A stretch of 64,000 bases of DNA from Thermococcus bergensis (GTDB lineage Archaea > Methanobacteriota_B > Thermococci > Thermococcales > Thermococcaceae): the NCBI RefSeq assembly GCF_020386975.1, contig NZ_JABFNK010000005.1, forward strand, positions 558,001-622,000, read 5' to 3'. Below the pieces are notes generated by a model that saw nothing but the letters and a program-made list of their open reading frames with translations, ran no database searches and had not been told where the DNA came from. Below, piece after piece: positions 1-10,784 of this stretch. The stretch's first letter is position 1, and each line of letters begins with the position of its first letter. The position numbers and the translations under genes are program-made.

Positions 1-3000
1 AGACTTCAAAAACCGTATGCGAATTTAATCAAGCCCAACAAATGTGAAGCCTGTGGAAGCAGGAACGTTGAGCTTGACGTTGATAAGAGCACTTTCCTCA
101 ATTTCCAGAGCTTTAGACTCCAAGACAGGCCTGAAAGCCTTAAAGGTGGACAAATGCCCCGTTTTGTTGACGTAATTTTGCTTGACGACCTTGTGGATAT
201 TGCCCTTCCGGGAGATAGAGTGGTTATAACCGGAATTTTGAGGGTTGTTTTAGAGCAAAGGGATAAGAGACCAATATTCCGGAAGATAATAGAGGCAAAC
301 TATGTGGAGCAGTTAAGCAAGGAAATAGAAGAGCTTGAAATAACTCCGGAGGATGAGCAGAAGATTAAGGAGCTTGCAAAAAGGAAGGATATTGTCGATG
401 TAATAGTTGACTCTATTGCTCCTGCTATTTATGGAATGAAAAAGGAAAAACTCGGAATTGCCCTCGCGCTGTTTGGAGGAAACACGAAACAACTCCCAGA
501 TGGGACAAGGCTAAGAGGAGAGAGCCACGTTCTGCTTGTAGGAGATCCTGGAGTAGCTAAGTGTGTTGAATATAATACAGAAGTTGTGCTGTCGGATGGG
601 AGCATTAGACCGATCGGAGAACTCGTTGATGAAGCCATAGAAAAAGCAAAAGAACGCGGAACCTTTGGTGTCGTTGACGATGGCTACTATGCACCCATAG
701 ACCTCGAAATCTATGCCCTCGACGCTTCAACGCTGAAGGTTAGGAGAGTTAAGGCAAACATTGCATGGAAGAGAACCGCTCCAGAGAGAATGTTCAGGAT
801 AAAGACCGCTAGTGGGAGGGAAATAAAGGTAACACCAACACATCCTTTCTTCGTCTTTGATGAAGGAACCTTTAAGACAAGAAAAGCGGAAGAGCTAAAA
901 GTGGGAGATTTTATTGCAGTTCCAAGGGCCATCCCCGCAAATGGAAAACCAGTAAGCCTCAGTGAGGCACCCATTCAAAAACCAAAGACTGCAAAAAGTA
1001 GGCTAGTACTTCCAGAGTTCGCAGACGAAGAGTTCTGGTACATTGTTGGATTGATTACAGGAGAGGGGTACACCCAAAAAAGAGGCAGTAGTGCAACCCT
1101 TTACTTCACTAACAACGATGAAGAGCTGATAGAAAAGGTCAGAGAGTATCTAACCAAAATTGGGCTGACTCCAACCGTAAGAAGCCCTCACAAGGAGAAG
1201 AACGCACGCGAAGTCTATGTATCTAGCATTGAACTTTACAGTCTTCTTGAATGGCTTAAAATCTCCGGCAACTCTGCAGAGAAAAGGGTTCCACCTCAAC
1301 TGTTTAGTGCCAGGGACGTGGACATAAAGGCCTTCCTCAGAGGGTACTTTGATGCCGAGGGAACCGTTGATAAAAGAAGGCCTAAGATAACGGTTGTCTC
1401 TGCGTCAAAAGAGCTTGCCAAGGGTATACAACACCTGTTACTGCGGTTCGGTGTTAAGTCTCAGCTCCATGAAACCGTGAGTAGAGCAACAAATGGAAAG
1501 ATGGGTGAGAAAAAGACGTACTATCGGCTTTTTATAACCGGGGAAGACGCAGTAAAGTTCAGAGACATCATCGGATTCGGGCTCCAGAGAAAGATGGAAG
1601 TTCTTAAGAAAGTGACTCAGAATATCAAATCAAACACGAATGTTGATGTCGTTCCTGGCGTTAGCACTCTTCTCAAAGAACTTAGAAAGAGCGCTGGGCT
1701 CACTCAAAAGGAAATGGGGGTAAATCGTTCCACATATTTGCATTACGAGCGGGGGGATAGGTTACCCAGCAGAGAAAAGCTTGGGGTTATAGCCAGAACC
1801 CTCGAAACACATTTACCCAATTCAGAGGAAGTTAAAGTCCTCAAGCTCCTTGCCAGCTCCGACATATTCTGGGACAGGATAGAAGAGATAGAAGAGTACA
1901 AGCCAAAGCACCCGTGGGTATATGACCTTCAGATTCCTGAGCATCATAACTTCATAGCTAACGATGTCTTTGTTCACAATAGCCAGATACTCCGTTATGT
2001 GGCGAATTTAGCACCGAGGGCTATCTATACCAGTGGGAAGAGCTCAAGTGCTGCTGGTCTATGTGTTGCCCCAGACTCCCTCATAATAACAGAAAACGGC
2101 ACGTGGGAGATTGGAAAGCTCACTGAAGACTGGATTAAAGACATAGGAGCAATTCAATACTCCGAGGGTATTTATTACGCTCCATATCTCGGAGAGAGCT
2201 TCTCGTTCAGCGAAGGAAAAATCAAAAAATCGCCAATGAGCAAAGTGTGGAAACTAAAATCTCCGAGAGAGCTTATCATGTTAAAAACAAACACAGGAAA
2301 AGAAGTTATAACAACTCCCGAGACCCAATTGTTGGTATTCAAAGATGGCAGCTTCAAGTGGAAGAAATCTGAAGATATTCAGCAAGGGGATTATGTAGTA
2401 ACACTTAGAAAGATCGAAGTTGAAGAGAAACCGGTTTATGTTATCGAAATGCTCCAAGATCTTGATGAGCTCGTTTTATATGGGATTAAAAAAGATGTAA
2501 AAAGGTTAATTGAGAAAATAAGAAAAGAAAAATCCATAACAAAGAGAGAACTTGCAAAGATTCTTGGAGTAAATGAGAACATGCTATATCATAACTGGGT
2601 GAATGAGGGAGCAAGAGGCAATATTACAATGAAACACCTGAAGAAGCTCGTTGAGCTTGCAGAAGTGCCGCTTTCATCAATTCATCCCAGAGAGGTTGCT
2701 CTTCAAGATGGAAAAAGAATCAGAATACCCAAGCTCCTTGATGAGAAGCTTGCTTATTTTGTTGGACTAATTGCGGGAGATGGAGATGTATCCCGAGCAG
2801 GATGGGGAATTTCTGTGAGATTCTCTAACAGGAGCAGCGAAATGAGAAGAAAATTCAAGGAACTAGCTGAGTATCTTTTTGGAATAGAAGCTAAGGAAAA
2901 TGCGCAAGAGGATAGAGTTCCAGCAGTGCGCTTTCATTCAAAGGTAGTTGCTCATCTTCTCAAAAAGCTGGGCGTTCCACTTTCACCAAAGTCTGAAAAG

Positions 3001-6000
3001 GTAGATATTCCACCAGAACTCTTTGCAGCACCAAAAGAAGTCTTAGCTGCCTATCTCAGGGGAGTTTTTGATTGTGACGGAACTGTGGTTCTAAGAAAGA
3101 GAGGATCATCGTACATAGAGTTGGACACTACAAGTGAAAAGCTTGCTAAAAAGATTCAGCTGGCACTTCTTCGCTTTGGTATAGTCTCCCACTTAAGGAA
3201 GAGAAACAGAAAAGGATACGTTAGTGAGATAAACGGAAAAAGAGTTATTTCTAAACACGATAGATGGGAGCTCAAGGTATATGGTGAAAACATCATTCAC
3301 TTTGCGAGGGAAATTGGGTTTGAACATCCCGAGAAGAAAGCCCGCCTTGAAGAATTGGTTAGAAAGCTAAGAGCCTCAAAAAGAGACACTAACATCGACG
3401 TTGTTCCTGGTATCGGAGGCTTGCTCCGGAAGATAAGAACCTTCTATGGAATGGGCATTGAAGAAACCTACGGCACAAACTTTGGCTCCGCCATTGAGCA
3501 TGGACGTCCAATATCAAGAAGACTCCTCAAAAGGGTTCTTAGGAACCTTGAGAAAGCTGATATCGAGAGAGTTCCCGTCGAACTGCCCAATGGGCTCAGG
3601 GTTAGAATTGGTGAAGTTATAGAACCAAAAGAAATCGGGCTTAAGAGAGAAGAGTTTTACGAGCTGTTCAAGAGGAATAGAAGTAGAAAAATAGACTACG
3701 CACTCCTTGTAAAAGTTGCAAGAGCCCTTGCAGAGAGAGATGAAAAAGCGTACAGAGAGCTTGTCTGGATTTTAAGCGACGTGACTGCAAAGGAAATGGA
3801 GATACGCGAGAAAATAGAGTTCCTCAGAAAGCTTGTTAACTCGGAGTTGCTCTTTGAGAGAGTCACTGAGAGCAAGAGAATAAAAAGTCTTTACGAATAC
3901 GTCTATGATATCACCGTTGAAGGTTCCCACAGCTTTATTGCTAACGGATTCGTAGTTCACAATACAGCTGCCGCAGTGAGGGATGAATTAACAGGCTCTT
4001 GGGTATTGGAGGCTGGAGTTCTTGTTTTAGCGGATATGGGCATAGCATGTCTTCATCCAGATTCGAGAGTGCTTGTGAACGGCAAATACCTTCCAATAAA
4101 AGAGTTATTTAATGAGGCAAAGTCCTACAAAGCCAAATCTAACGGTGAGATAGTGGATATTCAGGAAGATACTTTCGAAGTTGTCTCATTAAACCTTGAA
4201 AGAATGAAAACTGGTAACTCTTTGGCCACAATCATCAGGAGGAAACAATGGAAAGGAGAACTCGTTAAGCTAAAATTCCGCTCGGGTAATGAACTCCTTC
4301 TTACCCCTGACCACTGGCTCATTGATGGTAAAACATTAGAATGGAAAGAAGCGGGAGAGTTTAAACCGGGTGATACGGTCGTTGCTCCTCTCAAACTCCC
4401 AGAGGTGAAGGAGAAAATCCACATCCTTGACATACTTCCTGAAAACTGGCGGGTTAAATTAACCAAGGAAGAAAAAGAAGAGCTAAGAAAAGAAGTTCTT
4501 AGAAGATTCAAGTCTATTGCAGAATTCAACAGGCACTACGGTATTTCAAAAGACTTCCTATCTGGGAGAGGAGCTATAAAGGTTGGCAAGTTCAGGAAAA
4601 TACTCAAAGATTTCGGCATTTACGAAAAATGGAAGAAGCGTCCCCTGGCTTATGGGCCATATTCAAGAAGAGAAAAGCTTAAGGTCGCATATATAACTCC
4701 AGAAATGGCCTATTTCTTTGGATTTCTGTACGGAGACGGGTGGATTCAAAGAATTGGAGATAGGGTAACACTGCGGATAACCCAATCACTTGTCAATGAA
4801 AAACAGCTCAAAAGGTTAAGAGAGAGTTTTGCATTATTTTATCCCAAAAAACTCAGAGAGTACAGGAGAACTACGTCGAGCATCTTGGCAGGGAACAAAA
4901 TCTCGAGTGAAAGCATAATCTTCTCAGTAAATTCTCCTCTTCTCGGCTACATCTACGAGTACCTCACAAAAGACAATCTAACGAACCTCTTTGGGCTAGA
5001 TGATGAGGCACTTAAAGCATTTGTTGCAGGGGCTCTGGACTCAGACGGTTGTGTATCAATAAAGCGGAGTGATAAAGGAGAAGTTGTCCACGTGGAATTC
5101 CTCCTATCTAATGATATCAGGAAAGATAATGCCTTTGCCATGCTCCTAAGGAGATTTGACGTGTATGCCAGAATTGTAAGAGACAAACGAGAAAACGTTA
5201 ATAGAATACAAATAACCTCTAGGGAGGACGTTAAAAACCTTTTAGAAGCTGTGAAATCTTACAGCATAAAGGTCAAAGAAATCCCTGAAGTTAAACGCCT
5301 TATATCGTCCAAAAGCGACAAATTGCCCTCAGAACCTGTCAAAGAAATTGCGAGGAGGATAAGAGAGGAAATACCAGCTTCAATTCTCCTGAAAAAAGGT
5401 CTTTGGAGTATTATCTATGAGTACTCCAAAGGCATCCGTGTTCCAACTAGGAAACAAATCCATAAACTTCTGGAGAGACTTTCGGATTATCTCAGCCCGG
5501 AAATAAAATTTAAGCTTGAAATCCTAGCAAGAAGAGACTACTTCCTTGACGAAATTGTGGAGGTAGGGAGGATACCATATGAAGGGCATGTTTACGATCT
5601 TTACGTGCCTGTTTATCATAACTTTGTAGCCGAAGGAATAATTGTGCACAACTGCATTGACGAAATAGACAAGATGAGCGATAGGGATAGGAGCTCCATA
5701 CACGAGGCCCTTGAGCAGCAGACCGTTAGTATATCAAAGGCGGGAATCACCGCGACGCTGAACGCAAGAACCACGGTTATAGCCGCGGCCAATCCTAAAT
5801 ATGGAAGGTTCAACAGGATGAAGCCTCTTCCAGAGCAAGTGGACTTGCCTCCAACACTTCTAAGCAGATTTGACCTTATATTCGTTCTTCTCGATGAGCC
5901 AGATGAAAAACTTGACTCTGAGATAGCCGAGCACATACTTAAGGTCAGAAAGGGCGAAGCTGAGGCAATTACTCCGAAGATATCCCACGACCTTATTAAA

Positions 6001-6531
6001 AAGTACATAGCCTATGCAAGAAAGAATATCAAACCGGTGCTCAGCAAGGAGGCAATGGAGGAAATCAAGCGCTACTATGTTAAGATGAGAAGAACAGTGG
6101 GGAGAGGAGGCGACGAGGAAGGAATTAAGCCTATTCCAATCACTGCAAGACAGCTTGAGGCCCTCATAAGGCTTAGCGAGGCTCATGCAAAAATGAGGCT
6201 CAGTGAGATTGTCACAAAAGAAGACGCCAGAGCTGCCATTGAGCTCATGGAGTATACACTTAGGAAAACGGCAATGGACGAAGAAGGAAACATTGATGTC
6301 AGCATCTTGGAGATTGGAAAATCCTCAAAGAAAATCAACAAGATGGACAAGATTCTCAATATAATAAAAGAGCTTCAGGATTTGGAAGACTACGGGGCCC
6401 CTAGGGAAGAGATAATAAAAGAGGCCAGCAAACACGGAATAGGAAAGAGTGAAGTTGAGAAAATATTGGAAGAACTCAAAGCGAACTCAATGATATATGA
6501 ACCGCGCTCGGGCTACTACAAAGTTTTGTGA
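1..6531 (+). CDS. mcm: Replicative DNA helicase MCM (Cdc21), 5'-truncated, with three inteins
   Basis: MCM forms the hexameric ring helicase that unwinds DNA at archaeal replication forks. The reading frame is open from base 1, so the N-terminus (roughly 150 residues) lies outside the window; the ATG at 154 is internal. Visible extein parts in order: the end of the zinc ribbon (CEACGS), the OB-fold segment ending [14 protein letters not shown], the Walker A motif GDPGVAK/SQ, the Walker B motif DEIDKM, the sensor-1 segment [11 protein letters not shown], the arginine-finger segment SRFDLIF and a C-terminal winged-helix domain. The extein in the window is about 534 residues; 1642 residues are intein. 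Each intein sits at or near an ATPase motif, so the helicase should be inactive until all three are spliced out. aIF2-beta follows 46 bases downstream. The intein boundaries are clear because the rejoined extein reads as normal MCM. Confidence 0.97.
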   Translation, partial: RLQKPYANLIKPNKCEACGSRNVELDVDKSTFLNFQSFRLQDRPESLKGGQMPRFVDVILLDDLVDIALPGDRVVITGILRVVLEQRDKRPIFRKIIEANYVEQLSKEIEELEITPEDEQKIKELAKRKDIVDVIVDSIAPAIYGMKKEKLGIALALFGGNTKQLPDGTRLRGESHVLLVGDPGVAKCVEYNTEVVLSDGSIRPIGELVDEAIEKAKERGTFGVVDDGYYAPIDLEIYALDASTLKVRRVKANIAWKRTAPERMFRIKTASGREIKVTPTHPFFVFDEGTFKTRKAEELKVGDFIAVPRAIPANGKPVSLSEAPIQKPKTAKSRLVLPEFADEEFWYIVGLITGEGYTQKRGSSATLYFTNNDEELIEKVREYLTKIGLTPTVRSPHKEKNAREVYVSSIELYSLLEWLKISGNSAEKRVPPQLFSARDVDIKAFLRGYFDAEGTVDKRRPKITVVSASKELAKGIQHLLLRFGVKSQLHETVSRATNGKMGEKKTYYRLFITGEDAVKFRDIIGFGLQRKMEVLKKVTQNIKSNTNVDVVPGVSTLLKELRKSAGLTQKEMGVNRSTYLHYERGDRLPSREKLGVIARTLETHLPNSEEVKVLKLLASSDIFWDRIEEIEEYKPKHPWVYDLQIPEHHNFIANDVFVHNSQILRYVANLAPRAIYTSGKSSSAAGLCVAPDSLIITENGTWEIGKLTEDWIKDIGAIQYSEGIYYAPYLGESFSFSEGKIKKSPMSKVWKLKSPRELIMLKTNTGKEVITTPETQLLVFKDGSFKWKKSEDIQQGDYVVTLRKIEVEEKPVYVIEMLQDLDELVLYGIKKDVKRLIEKIRKEKSITKRELAKILGVNENMLYHNWVNEGARGNITMKHLKKLVELAEVPLSSIHPREVALQDGKRIRIPKLLDEKLAYFVGLIAGDGDVSRAGWGISVRFSNRSSEMRRKFKELAEYLFGIEAKENAQEDRVPAVRFHSKVVAHLLKKLGVPLSPKSEKVDIPPELFAAPKEVLAAYLRGVFDCDGTVVLRKRGSSYIELDTTSEKLAKKIQLALLRFGIVSHLRKRNRKGYVSEINGKRVISKHDRWELKVYGENIIHFAREIGFEHPEKKARLEELVRKLRASKRDTNIDVVPGIGGLLRKIRTFYGMGIEETYGTNFGSAIEHGRPISRRLLKRVLRNLEKADIERVPVELPNGLRVRIGEVIEPKEIGLKREEFYELFKRNRSRKIDYALLVKVARALAERDEKAYRELVWILSDVTAKEMEIREKIEFLRKLVNSELLFERVTESKRIKSLYEYVYDITVEGSHSFIANGFVVHNTAAAVRDELTGSWVLEAGVLVLADMGIACLHPDSRVLVNGKYLPIKELFNEAKSYKAKSNGEIVDIQEDTFEVVSLNLERMKTGNSLATIIRRKQWKGELVKLKFRSGNELLLTPDHWLIDGKTLEWKEAGEFKPGDTVVAPLKLPEVKEKIHILDILPENWRVKLTKEEKEELRKEVLRRFKSIAEFNRHYGISKDFLSGRGAIKVGKFRKILKDFGIYEKWKKRPLAYGPYSRREKLKVAYITPEMAYFFGFLYGDGWIQRIGDRVTLRITQSLVNEKQLKRLRESFALFYPKKLREYRRTTSSILAGNKISSESIIFSVNSPLLGYIYEYLTKDNLTNLFGLDDEALKAFVAGALDSDGCVSIKRSDKGEVVHVEFLLSNDIRKDNAFAMLLRRFDVYARIVRDKRENVNRIQITSREDVKNLLEAVKSYSIKVKEIPEVKRLISSKSDKLPSEPVKEIARRIREEIPASILLKKGLWSIIYEYSKGIRVPTRKQIHKLLERLSDYLSPEIKFKLEILARRDYFLDEIVEVGRIPYEGHVYDLYVPVYHNFVAEGIIVHNCIDEIDKMSDRDRSSIHEALEQQTVSISKAGITATLNARTTVIAAANPKYGRFNRMKPLPEQVDLPPTLLSRFDLIFVLLDEPDEKLDSEIAEHILKVRKGEAEAITPKISHDLIKKYIAYARKNIKPVLSKEAMEEIKRYYVKMRRTVGRGGDEEGIKPIPITARQLEALIRLSEAHAKMRLSEIVTKEDARAAIELMEYTLRKTAMDEEGNIDVSILEIGKSSKKINKMDKILNIIKELQDLEDYGAPREEIIKEASKHGIGKSEVEKILEELKANSMIYEPRSGYYKVL
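562..1980 (+). mobile_element. MCM intein 1, in Walker A, with LAGLIDADG endonuclease
   Basis: This 473-residue intein splits the Walker A motif between GDPGVAK and SQIL. It starts with Cys (CVEYNTEV), has a block B of the TxxH type (TPTHPFFV), and ends HNFIAN...VFVHN with Ser as the first residue of the C-extein. Two LAGLIDADG endonuclease motifs are visible, [11 protein letters not shown] and [12 protein letters not shown]. Between the endonuclease and the C-terminal splicing block is a segment resembling an XRE-type helix-turn-helix ([20 protein letters not shown]), which may help target recognition. All splicing residues are present, so it should splice normally. Confidence 0.93.
2062..3963 (+). 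mobile_element. MCM intein 2, with LAGLIDADG endonuclease and atypical block B
   Basis: This 634-residue intein lies between SSSAAGL and TAAAVRDE, in the segment between Walker A and Walker B. It starts with Cys (CVAPDSLI) and ends IANGFVVHN, followed by Thr. The endonuclease motifs are [12 protein letters not shown] and [12 protein letters not shown]. Block B reads TPETQLLV where most inteins have TxxH, so the usual block B histidine is absent. A helix-turn-helix-like stretch ([20 protein letters not shown]) precedes the endonuclease, and another small basic helical domain follows it, which explains the large size. The splice junctions are confirmed by the continuous extein. Confidence 0.92.
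4048..5652 (+). mobile_element. MCM intein 3, at Walker B, with LAGLIDADG endonuclease
   Basis: This 535-residue intein is inserted between LADMGIA and CIDEIDKM, directly in front of the Walker B acidic residues. It starts with Cys (CLHPDSRV), has block B TPDHWLID with the expected His, and ends [10 protein letters not shown] before a Cys +1 residue. The endonuclease motifs are [12 protein letters not shown] and [12 protein letters not shown]. All residues needed for standard class 1 splicing are present. Confidence 0.92.
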
Positions 6532-6577
6532 AAAGATTAATAAGGCAGAGATAGAACCTTATAGCGAGGTGAGAAAA

Positions 6578-7000
6578 ATGGAGTACGATTATTATGATTA
6601 TGAGAAGCTTTTGGAAAAAGCATATGACGAACTTCCCGAGAACGTTAAGCACCATACATCGAGATTTGAGGTTCCCGCTGCAATCGTGACAATTGAAGGT
6701 AACAAGACAATAATCGAGAACTTTAGAGACATTGCTGAGGCAATGAACAGGGATCCGAACCACCTGCTCAAGTTTATCCTGAGGGAAGTTGCCACAGCAG
6801 GTGTCTTGGAAGGAAGAAGGGTTGTGTTGCAGGGACGTTTTACCCCATACCTCATAGCGAACAAAATGAAGAAATACCTCAAAGAGTACGTCATCTGTCC
6901 CGTATGTGGCTCTCCAGACACGAAGATCCTCAAGAGAGATCGCTTCCACTTCTTGAAGTGTGAAGCCTGTGGTGCCGAAACACCAATAGAGCACCTCTGA
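6578..7000 (+). CDS. Translation initiation factor aIF2 beta subunit
   Basis: The beta subunit of archaeal initiation factor 2 is part of the GTP-dependent complex that delivers initiator Met-tRNA to the small ribosomal subunit. The 140-residue product has the standard layout: an N-terminal helix ([13 protein letters not shown]), a central alpha-beta domain ([18 protein letters not shown]) and a C-terminal C4 zinc ribbon with CPVC and CEAC pairs. The start at 6578 is chosen because GAGGTGAG lies a few bases upstream and the protein then begins [12 protein letters not shown] at the family's usual length; the frame extends further upstream into the MCM gene. It may be co-transcribed with MCM. 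Confidence 0.95.
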   Translation: MEYDYYDYEKLLEKAYDELPENVKHHTSRFEVPAAIVTIEGNKTIIENFRDIAEAMNRDPNHLLKFILREVATAGVLEGRRVVLQGRFTPYLIANKMKKYLKEYVICPVCGSPDTKILKRDRFHFLKCEACGAETPIEHL

Positions 7001-7063
7001 GCTCTTTTTCACTCTTTTATTTGTGTGCATGTATTCTTTTAGACATTTTACGACTATGAAAAT

Positions 7064-7075
7064 CCTTTTAAAGGG
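7064..7075 (+). promoter_or_regulatory. TATA-type promoter of the mmd operon
   Basis: CCTTTTAAAGG about 50 bases before the chosen mmdA start fits an archaeal TATA box. Transcription would begin near 7095, leaving a leader of about 28 bases that carries the GGGGG Shine-Dalgarno sequence in front of the ATG at 7124. Confidence 0.5.
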
Positions 7076-7123
7076 GTTTACAAACTACAACTTAGTTAAC
7101 CAATGGTTATGGGGGCAGCTCTT

Positions 7124-8692
7124 ATGACTATGGAAGAAAAAGTGAAGGAACTCTATGAAAAGAAGGAGAAAATTCTTAAGATGGGTGGAGAAGAAAAAAT
7201 CGCAAAGCAGCACGAAAAAGGGAAGCTTACAGCAAGAGAAAGAATCGAAAAGCTCCTTGATCCGGGAAGCTTCGTGGAGCTTGGAATGTTCGTAAAACAC
7301 CGCGGCACAGAATTCGGCCTCGACAAGATGGAACTGCCTGCAGATGGAGTTATTACCGGTTACGGAACCATCGATGGCAGGCTCGTCTTCGTCTACGCCC
7401 AGGATTTCACTGTTATGGGTGGTTCTCTTGGAGAAATGCATGCCGCAAAGATAAAGCGCATCATGGAGCTTGCTCTGGAAGCAGGTGCTCCGGTAATAGG
7501 TCTCAACGACTCCGGTGGAGCAAGAATTCAGGAGGGTGTTGACTCCCTTAAGGGCTATGGTGAAATCTTCAAGATGAACACGATTCTGAGTGGAGTGGTT
7601 CCACAGATTACTGCTATCATGGGTCCCTGTGCAGGTGGAGCAGTTTACAGTCCTGCTATAGGCGACTTTATTCTCATGGTCGACAATCCTGCAAGCTATA
7701 TGTTCATTACCGGTCCTCAGGTAGTAAAGGCCGTCACTGGTGTGGAAGTTTCTCCAATTCAGCTTGGTGGTGCAATGATTCATGCTCAAAAGAGCGGACA
7801 GGCCCACTTAATAGGCAAGAGTGATGAAGAAGTTCTCATGCTCATAAGAAAGTTGCTAAGTTACCTTCCATCAAACAACATGGAAAAGCCACCAAGATAC
7901 CCGACCAACGACCCACCCTTCAGAAAGAGTGAAAAGCTCTATGAGATAGTTCCCGACGATCCCAACAAAGGTTACGATGTGAGGCAGGTCATCTATGAGA
8001 TTGTTGATAGAGATGCCAACGGAAATCCGGATTTCCTCGAAGTACTTCCATACTTCGCTCCAAATGCAGTTGTGGGCTTTGGAAGAATGAACGGGCAGAC
8101 AGTTGGAATTGTGGCAAACAACCCAATCCACCTTGCTGGAGTTCTTGACATAGACAGCTCCGATAAGATTGCACGCTTTGTCAGGACTTGTGACGCCTTT
8201 AACATCCCGATAGTCACCCTCGTTGATGTCCCCGGTTACTTACCCGGAGTTCAGCAGGAATACGGTGGAATCATAAGGCACGGTGCAAAGGTACTCTACG
8301 CTTATTCAGAGGCAACAGTCCCGATGGTTACAGTAATCCTGAGGAAAGCTTATGGTGGAGCTTACTTAGCAATGGGAAGCAAGCACCTCGGTGCAGATTT
8401 TGTCTTTGCCTGGCCAACAGCTGAGATAGCCGTTATGGGTCCAGAAGGGGCAGCGAACATTATCTTCAGGAAGGAAATTGCCAGCGCAGAGAACCCAGAA
8501 GCGGTTAGACAGGAAAAGATAAGGGAGTACAGAGAGAAGTTCGCTAACCCATATGTGGCCGCAAGCAGAGGCTACATAGACGACGTTATCGACCCAGCAG
8601 AGACAAGAGGAAAGATTATCATGGCGTTGGAAGCTTTGGAGAGCAAGCGTGTAAAGCTTCCACCGAAGAAGCACGGCAACATACCGCTGTGA
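7124..8692 (+). CDS. mmdA: Methylmalonyl-CoA decarboxylase alpha subunit (carboxyltransferase)
   Basis: This is the cytoplasmic carboxyltransferase that moves the carboxyl group of methylmalonyl-CoA to the biotin carrier, the first step of a Na+-pumping decarboxylase. The 522-residue protein has the biotin-dependent carboxyltransferase fold: KQHEKGKLTARERI near the N-terminus, GGSLGEMHAAK, the acyl-CoA oxyanion-hole segments NDSGGARIQEGV and GPCAGGAVYSPA, and in the C-half VDVPGYLPG and KAYGGAYLAMGS. ATGs occur at 7103, 7109, 7124 and 7130; 7124 (MTMEEKVKEL) is preferred because GGGGG lies about 8 bases upstream and the promoter would leave almost no leader for 7103. It is followed closely by the other three subunit genes. 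Confidence 0.95.
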   Translation: MTMEEKVKELYEKKEKILKMGGEEKIAKQHEKGKLTARERIEKLLDPGSFVELGMFVKHRGTEFGLDKMELPADGVITGYGTIDGRLVFVYAQDFTVMGGSLGEMHAAKIKRIMELALEAGAPVIGLNDSGGARIQEGVDSLKGYGEIFKMNTILSGVVPQITAIMGPCAGGAVYSPAIGDFILMVDNPASYMFITGPQVVKAVTGVEVSPIQLGGAMIHAQKSGQAHLIGKSDEEVLMLIRKLLSYLPSNNMEKPPRYPTNDPPFRKSEKLYEIVPDDPNKGYDVRQVIYEIVDRDANGNPDFLEVLPYFAPNAVVGFGRMNGQTVGIVANNPIHLAGVLDIDSSDKIARFVRTCDAFNIPIVTLVDVPGYLPGVQQEYGGIIRHGAKVLYAYSEATVPMVTVILRKAYGGAYLAMGSKHLGADFVFAWPTAEIAVMGPEGAANIIFRKEIASAENPEAVRQEKIREYREKFANPYVAASRGYIDDVIDPAETRGKIIMALEALESKRVKLPPKKHGNIPL

Positions 8693-8702
8693 GGTGCGAG
8701 AG

Positions 8703-9092
8703 ATGGTCACAGTGGAGTTTTTCCTTGAGGGCTTTTATATTACCATTTTGGGTGTTGTGGTGGTTTTCCTAGTGCTGGCACTGCTCGCCTTGGCAATGTA
8801 CGGAATAGGCCATCTAGAGAAAGCGCTGATTGAAAGAAAAAAGCCTGTGGAAGTTAAGCCTTTACCCAAAGAAGAGAAAGAAGAAAAGGTCATCGCCGAA
8901 GAGAAGCCTTCAATTGAGCCCAAGAAGCTTGCTGTAATCACTGCTGCGGTTTTGGCCTACATAGCGGAGAAAAACGCCCAGCTCAGGCCTTTGCCGTTTA
9001 AAAAGAAACCTTCCGATGTTTGGCGTTTATATGGCGTCCAAACCCAACTTGAGGAAGTTGAGAACTTTAATTATGAAATGGGGGCATGGTGA
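8703..9092 (+). CDS. mmdD: Decarboxylase Na+ pump small membrane subunit (OadG/MmdD-like)
   Basis: A 129-residue protein with one N-terminal membrane helix (FYITILGVVVVFLVLALLAL), a charged Lys/Glu/Pro-rich linker, and a C-terminal soluble segment. This is the layout of the OadG-type subunit that anchors and assembles biotin-dependent sodium-pump decarboxylases. The position between the carboxyltransferase gene and the biotin carrier gene supports the call more than sequence identity does. The ATG at 8703 is preferred over the GTG at 8694 because GAGGTG (8691-8696) is its ribosome binding site. The stop overlaps the region of the next start. Confidence 0.85.
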   Translation: MVTVEFFLEGFYITILGVVVVFLVLALLALAMYGIGHLEKALIERKKPVEVKPLPKEEKEEKVIAEEKPSIEPKKLAVITAAVLAYIAEKNAQLRPLPFKKKPSDVWRLYGVQTQLEEVENFNYEMGAW

Positions 9093-9094
9093 TA

Positions 9095-9565
9095 ATGAAA
9101 GGTAAAGTTAAGGTCATTGTTGATGGCGTTCCCTACGAGGTTGAAGTTGAAGAACTCGGTGGCGGGAAGTTCAAAGTCAGTTTTGAAGGAGAAAGCTATG
9201 AAATTGAAGCCAAAGACCTTGGAATACCAATGGGTGCCCTTCAAGCTCCTTCGGCAGCTCCTGTTCAGGCTGGTGCTCCTGTCGCTACTCCTGCGCCAGC
9301 TCCAGCACCTTCAGCGCCGGTTGGGGTTTCTTCTGCTCCAGTGCCGGCTGGTGAAAATGTTGTTACAGCACCAATGCCGGGCAAGGTGCTTAGGATTTTG
9401 GTTAGGGAGGGTGATGAGGTTAAGGCTGGTCAGGGGTTGCTTGTGCTTGAGGCAATGAAGATGGAGAACGAGATTCCCTCTCCAAAGGATGGCGTTGTTA
9501 AGAAAATCCTTGTCAAAGAAGGAGACACCGTCGACACAGGTCAACCACTAATAGAACTCGGGTGA
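9095..9565 (+). CDS. mmdC: Biotin carboxyl carrier protein of methylmalonyl-CoA decarboxylase
   Basis: This 156-residue protein carries biotin between the carboxyltransferase and the membrane decarboxylase. The N-terminal part (KVKVIVDGVPYEVEVEELG) is followed by a flexible Ala/Pro linker of about 50 residues and a C-terminal biotinyl domain with the attachment motif EAMKMEN; biotin is joined to the Lys of AMKM. ATGs at 9086 and 9095 are possible; 9095 has better spacing from the GGGGG at 9080-9084. It overlaps or abuts the preceding gene's stop and is followed six bases later by the beta subunit. Confidence 0.95.
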   Translation: MKGKVKVIVDGVPYEVEVEELGGGKFKVSFEGESYEIEAKDLGIPMGALQAPSAAPVQAGAPVATPAPAPAPSAPVGVSSAPVPAGENVVTAPMPGKVLRILVREGDEVKAGQGLLVLEAMKMENEIPSPKDGVVKKILVKEGDTVDTGQPLIELG

Positions 9566-9571
9566 TGGAAA

Positions 9572-10705
9572 ATGGGGCTTGAACAGGCAATACTTGACTT
9601 CTTTGCCAACATAGGTCTCTTTCACTTAACAGTAGGAAATGTGATAATGATACTTGTCGGGTTTATCCTAATCTATCTGGCTATAAGGTATGAGATGGAG
9701 CCATTATTGCTGCTTCCGATTGGAGCAAGTGCCGTACTGGTAAATCTCCCGCTAACAGGCATTTTGAGCGCTGACCCACACCATCCGGGACTGTTCTACC
9801 TTATAAAGCACTACCTTATCGACACAGAGGTCGTCCCATTACTGATATTCTTTGGGCTTGGAGCAATGACAGACTTCGGTCCAATGATTGCCGATCCAAA
9901 GACCGCACTGCTTGGAGCAGCAGCACAGATTGGTGTTTTCGTTGCGATGCTTGTCGCGATTGCGTTGGGCTTTAACCTTCAGGAGGCAGCCTCGATAGGT
10001 ATCATAGGTGGTGCTGACGGCCCAACGACGATTTATCTAACTACAAAGCTCGCTCCTCACTTACTCGGTGCGACTGCAGTGGCTGCTTACTCCTACATGA
10101 GCCTTGTCCCGCTCATCCAGCCTCCCGTTATCAAGGCTCTTACAACCCCTGAGGAAAGGAAAATCAGAATGGAGCAGTTAAGACCAGTTTCAAAGAGGGA
10201 AAAGATACTGTTTCCAATAGCTTCAATGATAATCATCGGTCTTCTCGTGCCTTCAGCAGCTCCCCTAGTTGGAATGCTCATGATCGGCAACCTCTTCAGG
10301 GAAAGCGGTGTTGTTGAGCGTTTAAGCAAAGCCGCAAGAGAAGAGCTGATGAACATTGTTACAATATTCCTAGGGCTTGGCGTTGGTTCGACAATGCAGG
10401 CAGAGAGCTTTCTAACCTTAAGCACAATAAAAATCCTCCTCCTTGGTGTTGTGGCATTTGCTTCAGCAACAGCTGGAGGAGTATTGCTTGGTAAACTCAT
10501 GATGAAGCTCAGCGGTGGAAAGATAAACCCAATGATCGGTGCAGCAGGAGTTTCAGCAGTTCCAATGAGTGCTAGGGTTGTTCAAAGGATCGCTGCAAAA
10601 GAAGACCCCGGAAACTTCATACTAATGCATGCAATGGGACCAAACGTTGCTGGAGTTATAGGAACCGCAGTCGTAGCTGGAGTTCTGCTCTCAGTGCTTG
10701 GATGA
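9572..10705 (+). CDS. mmdB: Methylmalonyl-CoA decarboxylase beta subunit (Na+ pump)
   Basis: The integral membrane subunit decarboxylates carboxybiotin and couples this to Na+ export. The 377-residue protein has about ten hydrophobic helices, the conserved discontinuous segment [18 protein letters not shown], and the polar pore segment [18 protein letters not shown] shared with oxaloacetate and glutaconyl-CoA decarboxylases. It closes the mmdADCB operon. In fermentative Thermococcales the complex is thought to help conserve energy as a sodium gradient; that role is inferred from the family. A T-rich tract follows the stop. Confidence 0.95.
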   Translation: MGLEQAILDFFANIGLFHLTVGNVIMILVGFILIYLAIRYEMEPLLLLPIGASAVLVNLPLTGILSADPHHPGLFYLIKHYLIDTEVVPLLIFFGLGAMTDFGPMIADPKTALLGAAAQIGVFVAMLVAIALGFNLQEAASIGIIGGADGPTTIYLTTKLAPHLLGATAVAAYSYMSLVPLIQPPVIKALTTPEERKIRMEQLRPVSKREKILFPIASMIIIGLLVPSAAPLVGMLMIGNLFRESGVVERLSKAAREELMNIVTIFLGLGVGSTMQAESFLTLSTIKILLLGVVAFASATAGGVLLGKLMMKLSGGKINPMIGAAGVSAVPMSARVVQRIAAKEDPGNFILMHAMGPNVAGVIGTAVVAGVLLSVLG

Positions 10706-10719
10706 TTTCTTCTTTTTTT
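10706..10719 (+). terminator. T-rich terminator after mmdB
   Basis: The stop codon is followed directly by TTTCTTCTTTTTTT, a run typical of archaeal intrinsic termination. It lies in the 79-base gap between two convergent genes. Confidence 0.5.
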
Positions 10720-10784
10720 ATTAAACTCCTCTGATGAATTTCATTTTTAATTGGATAGAAAAGTAAAAATCTGAGAAAAGAAGA

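Noticed and set aside
4161-6186. Minus-strand frames of 77-130 codons over MCM intein 3 and the MCM C-terminus
   Set aside because: Both strands cannot be under the strong constraint seen in the MCM reading frame; no start signals.
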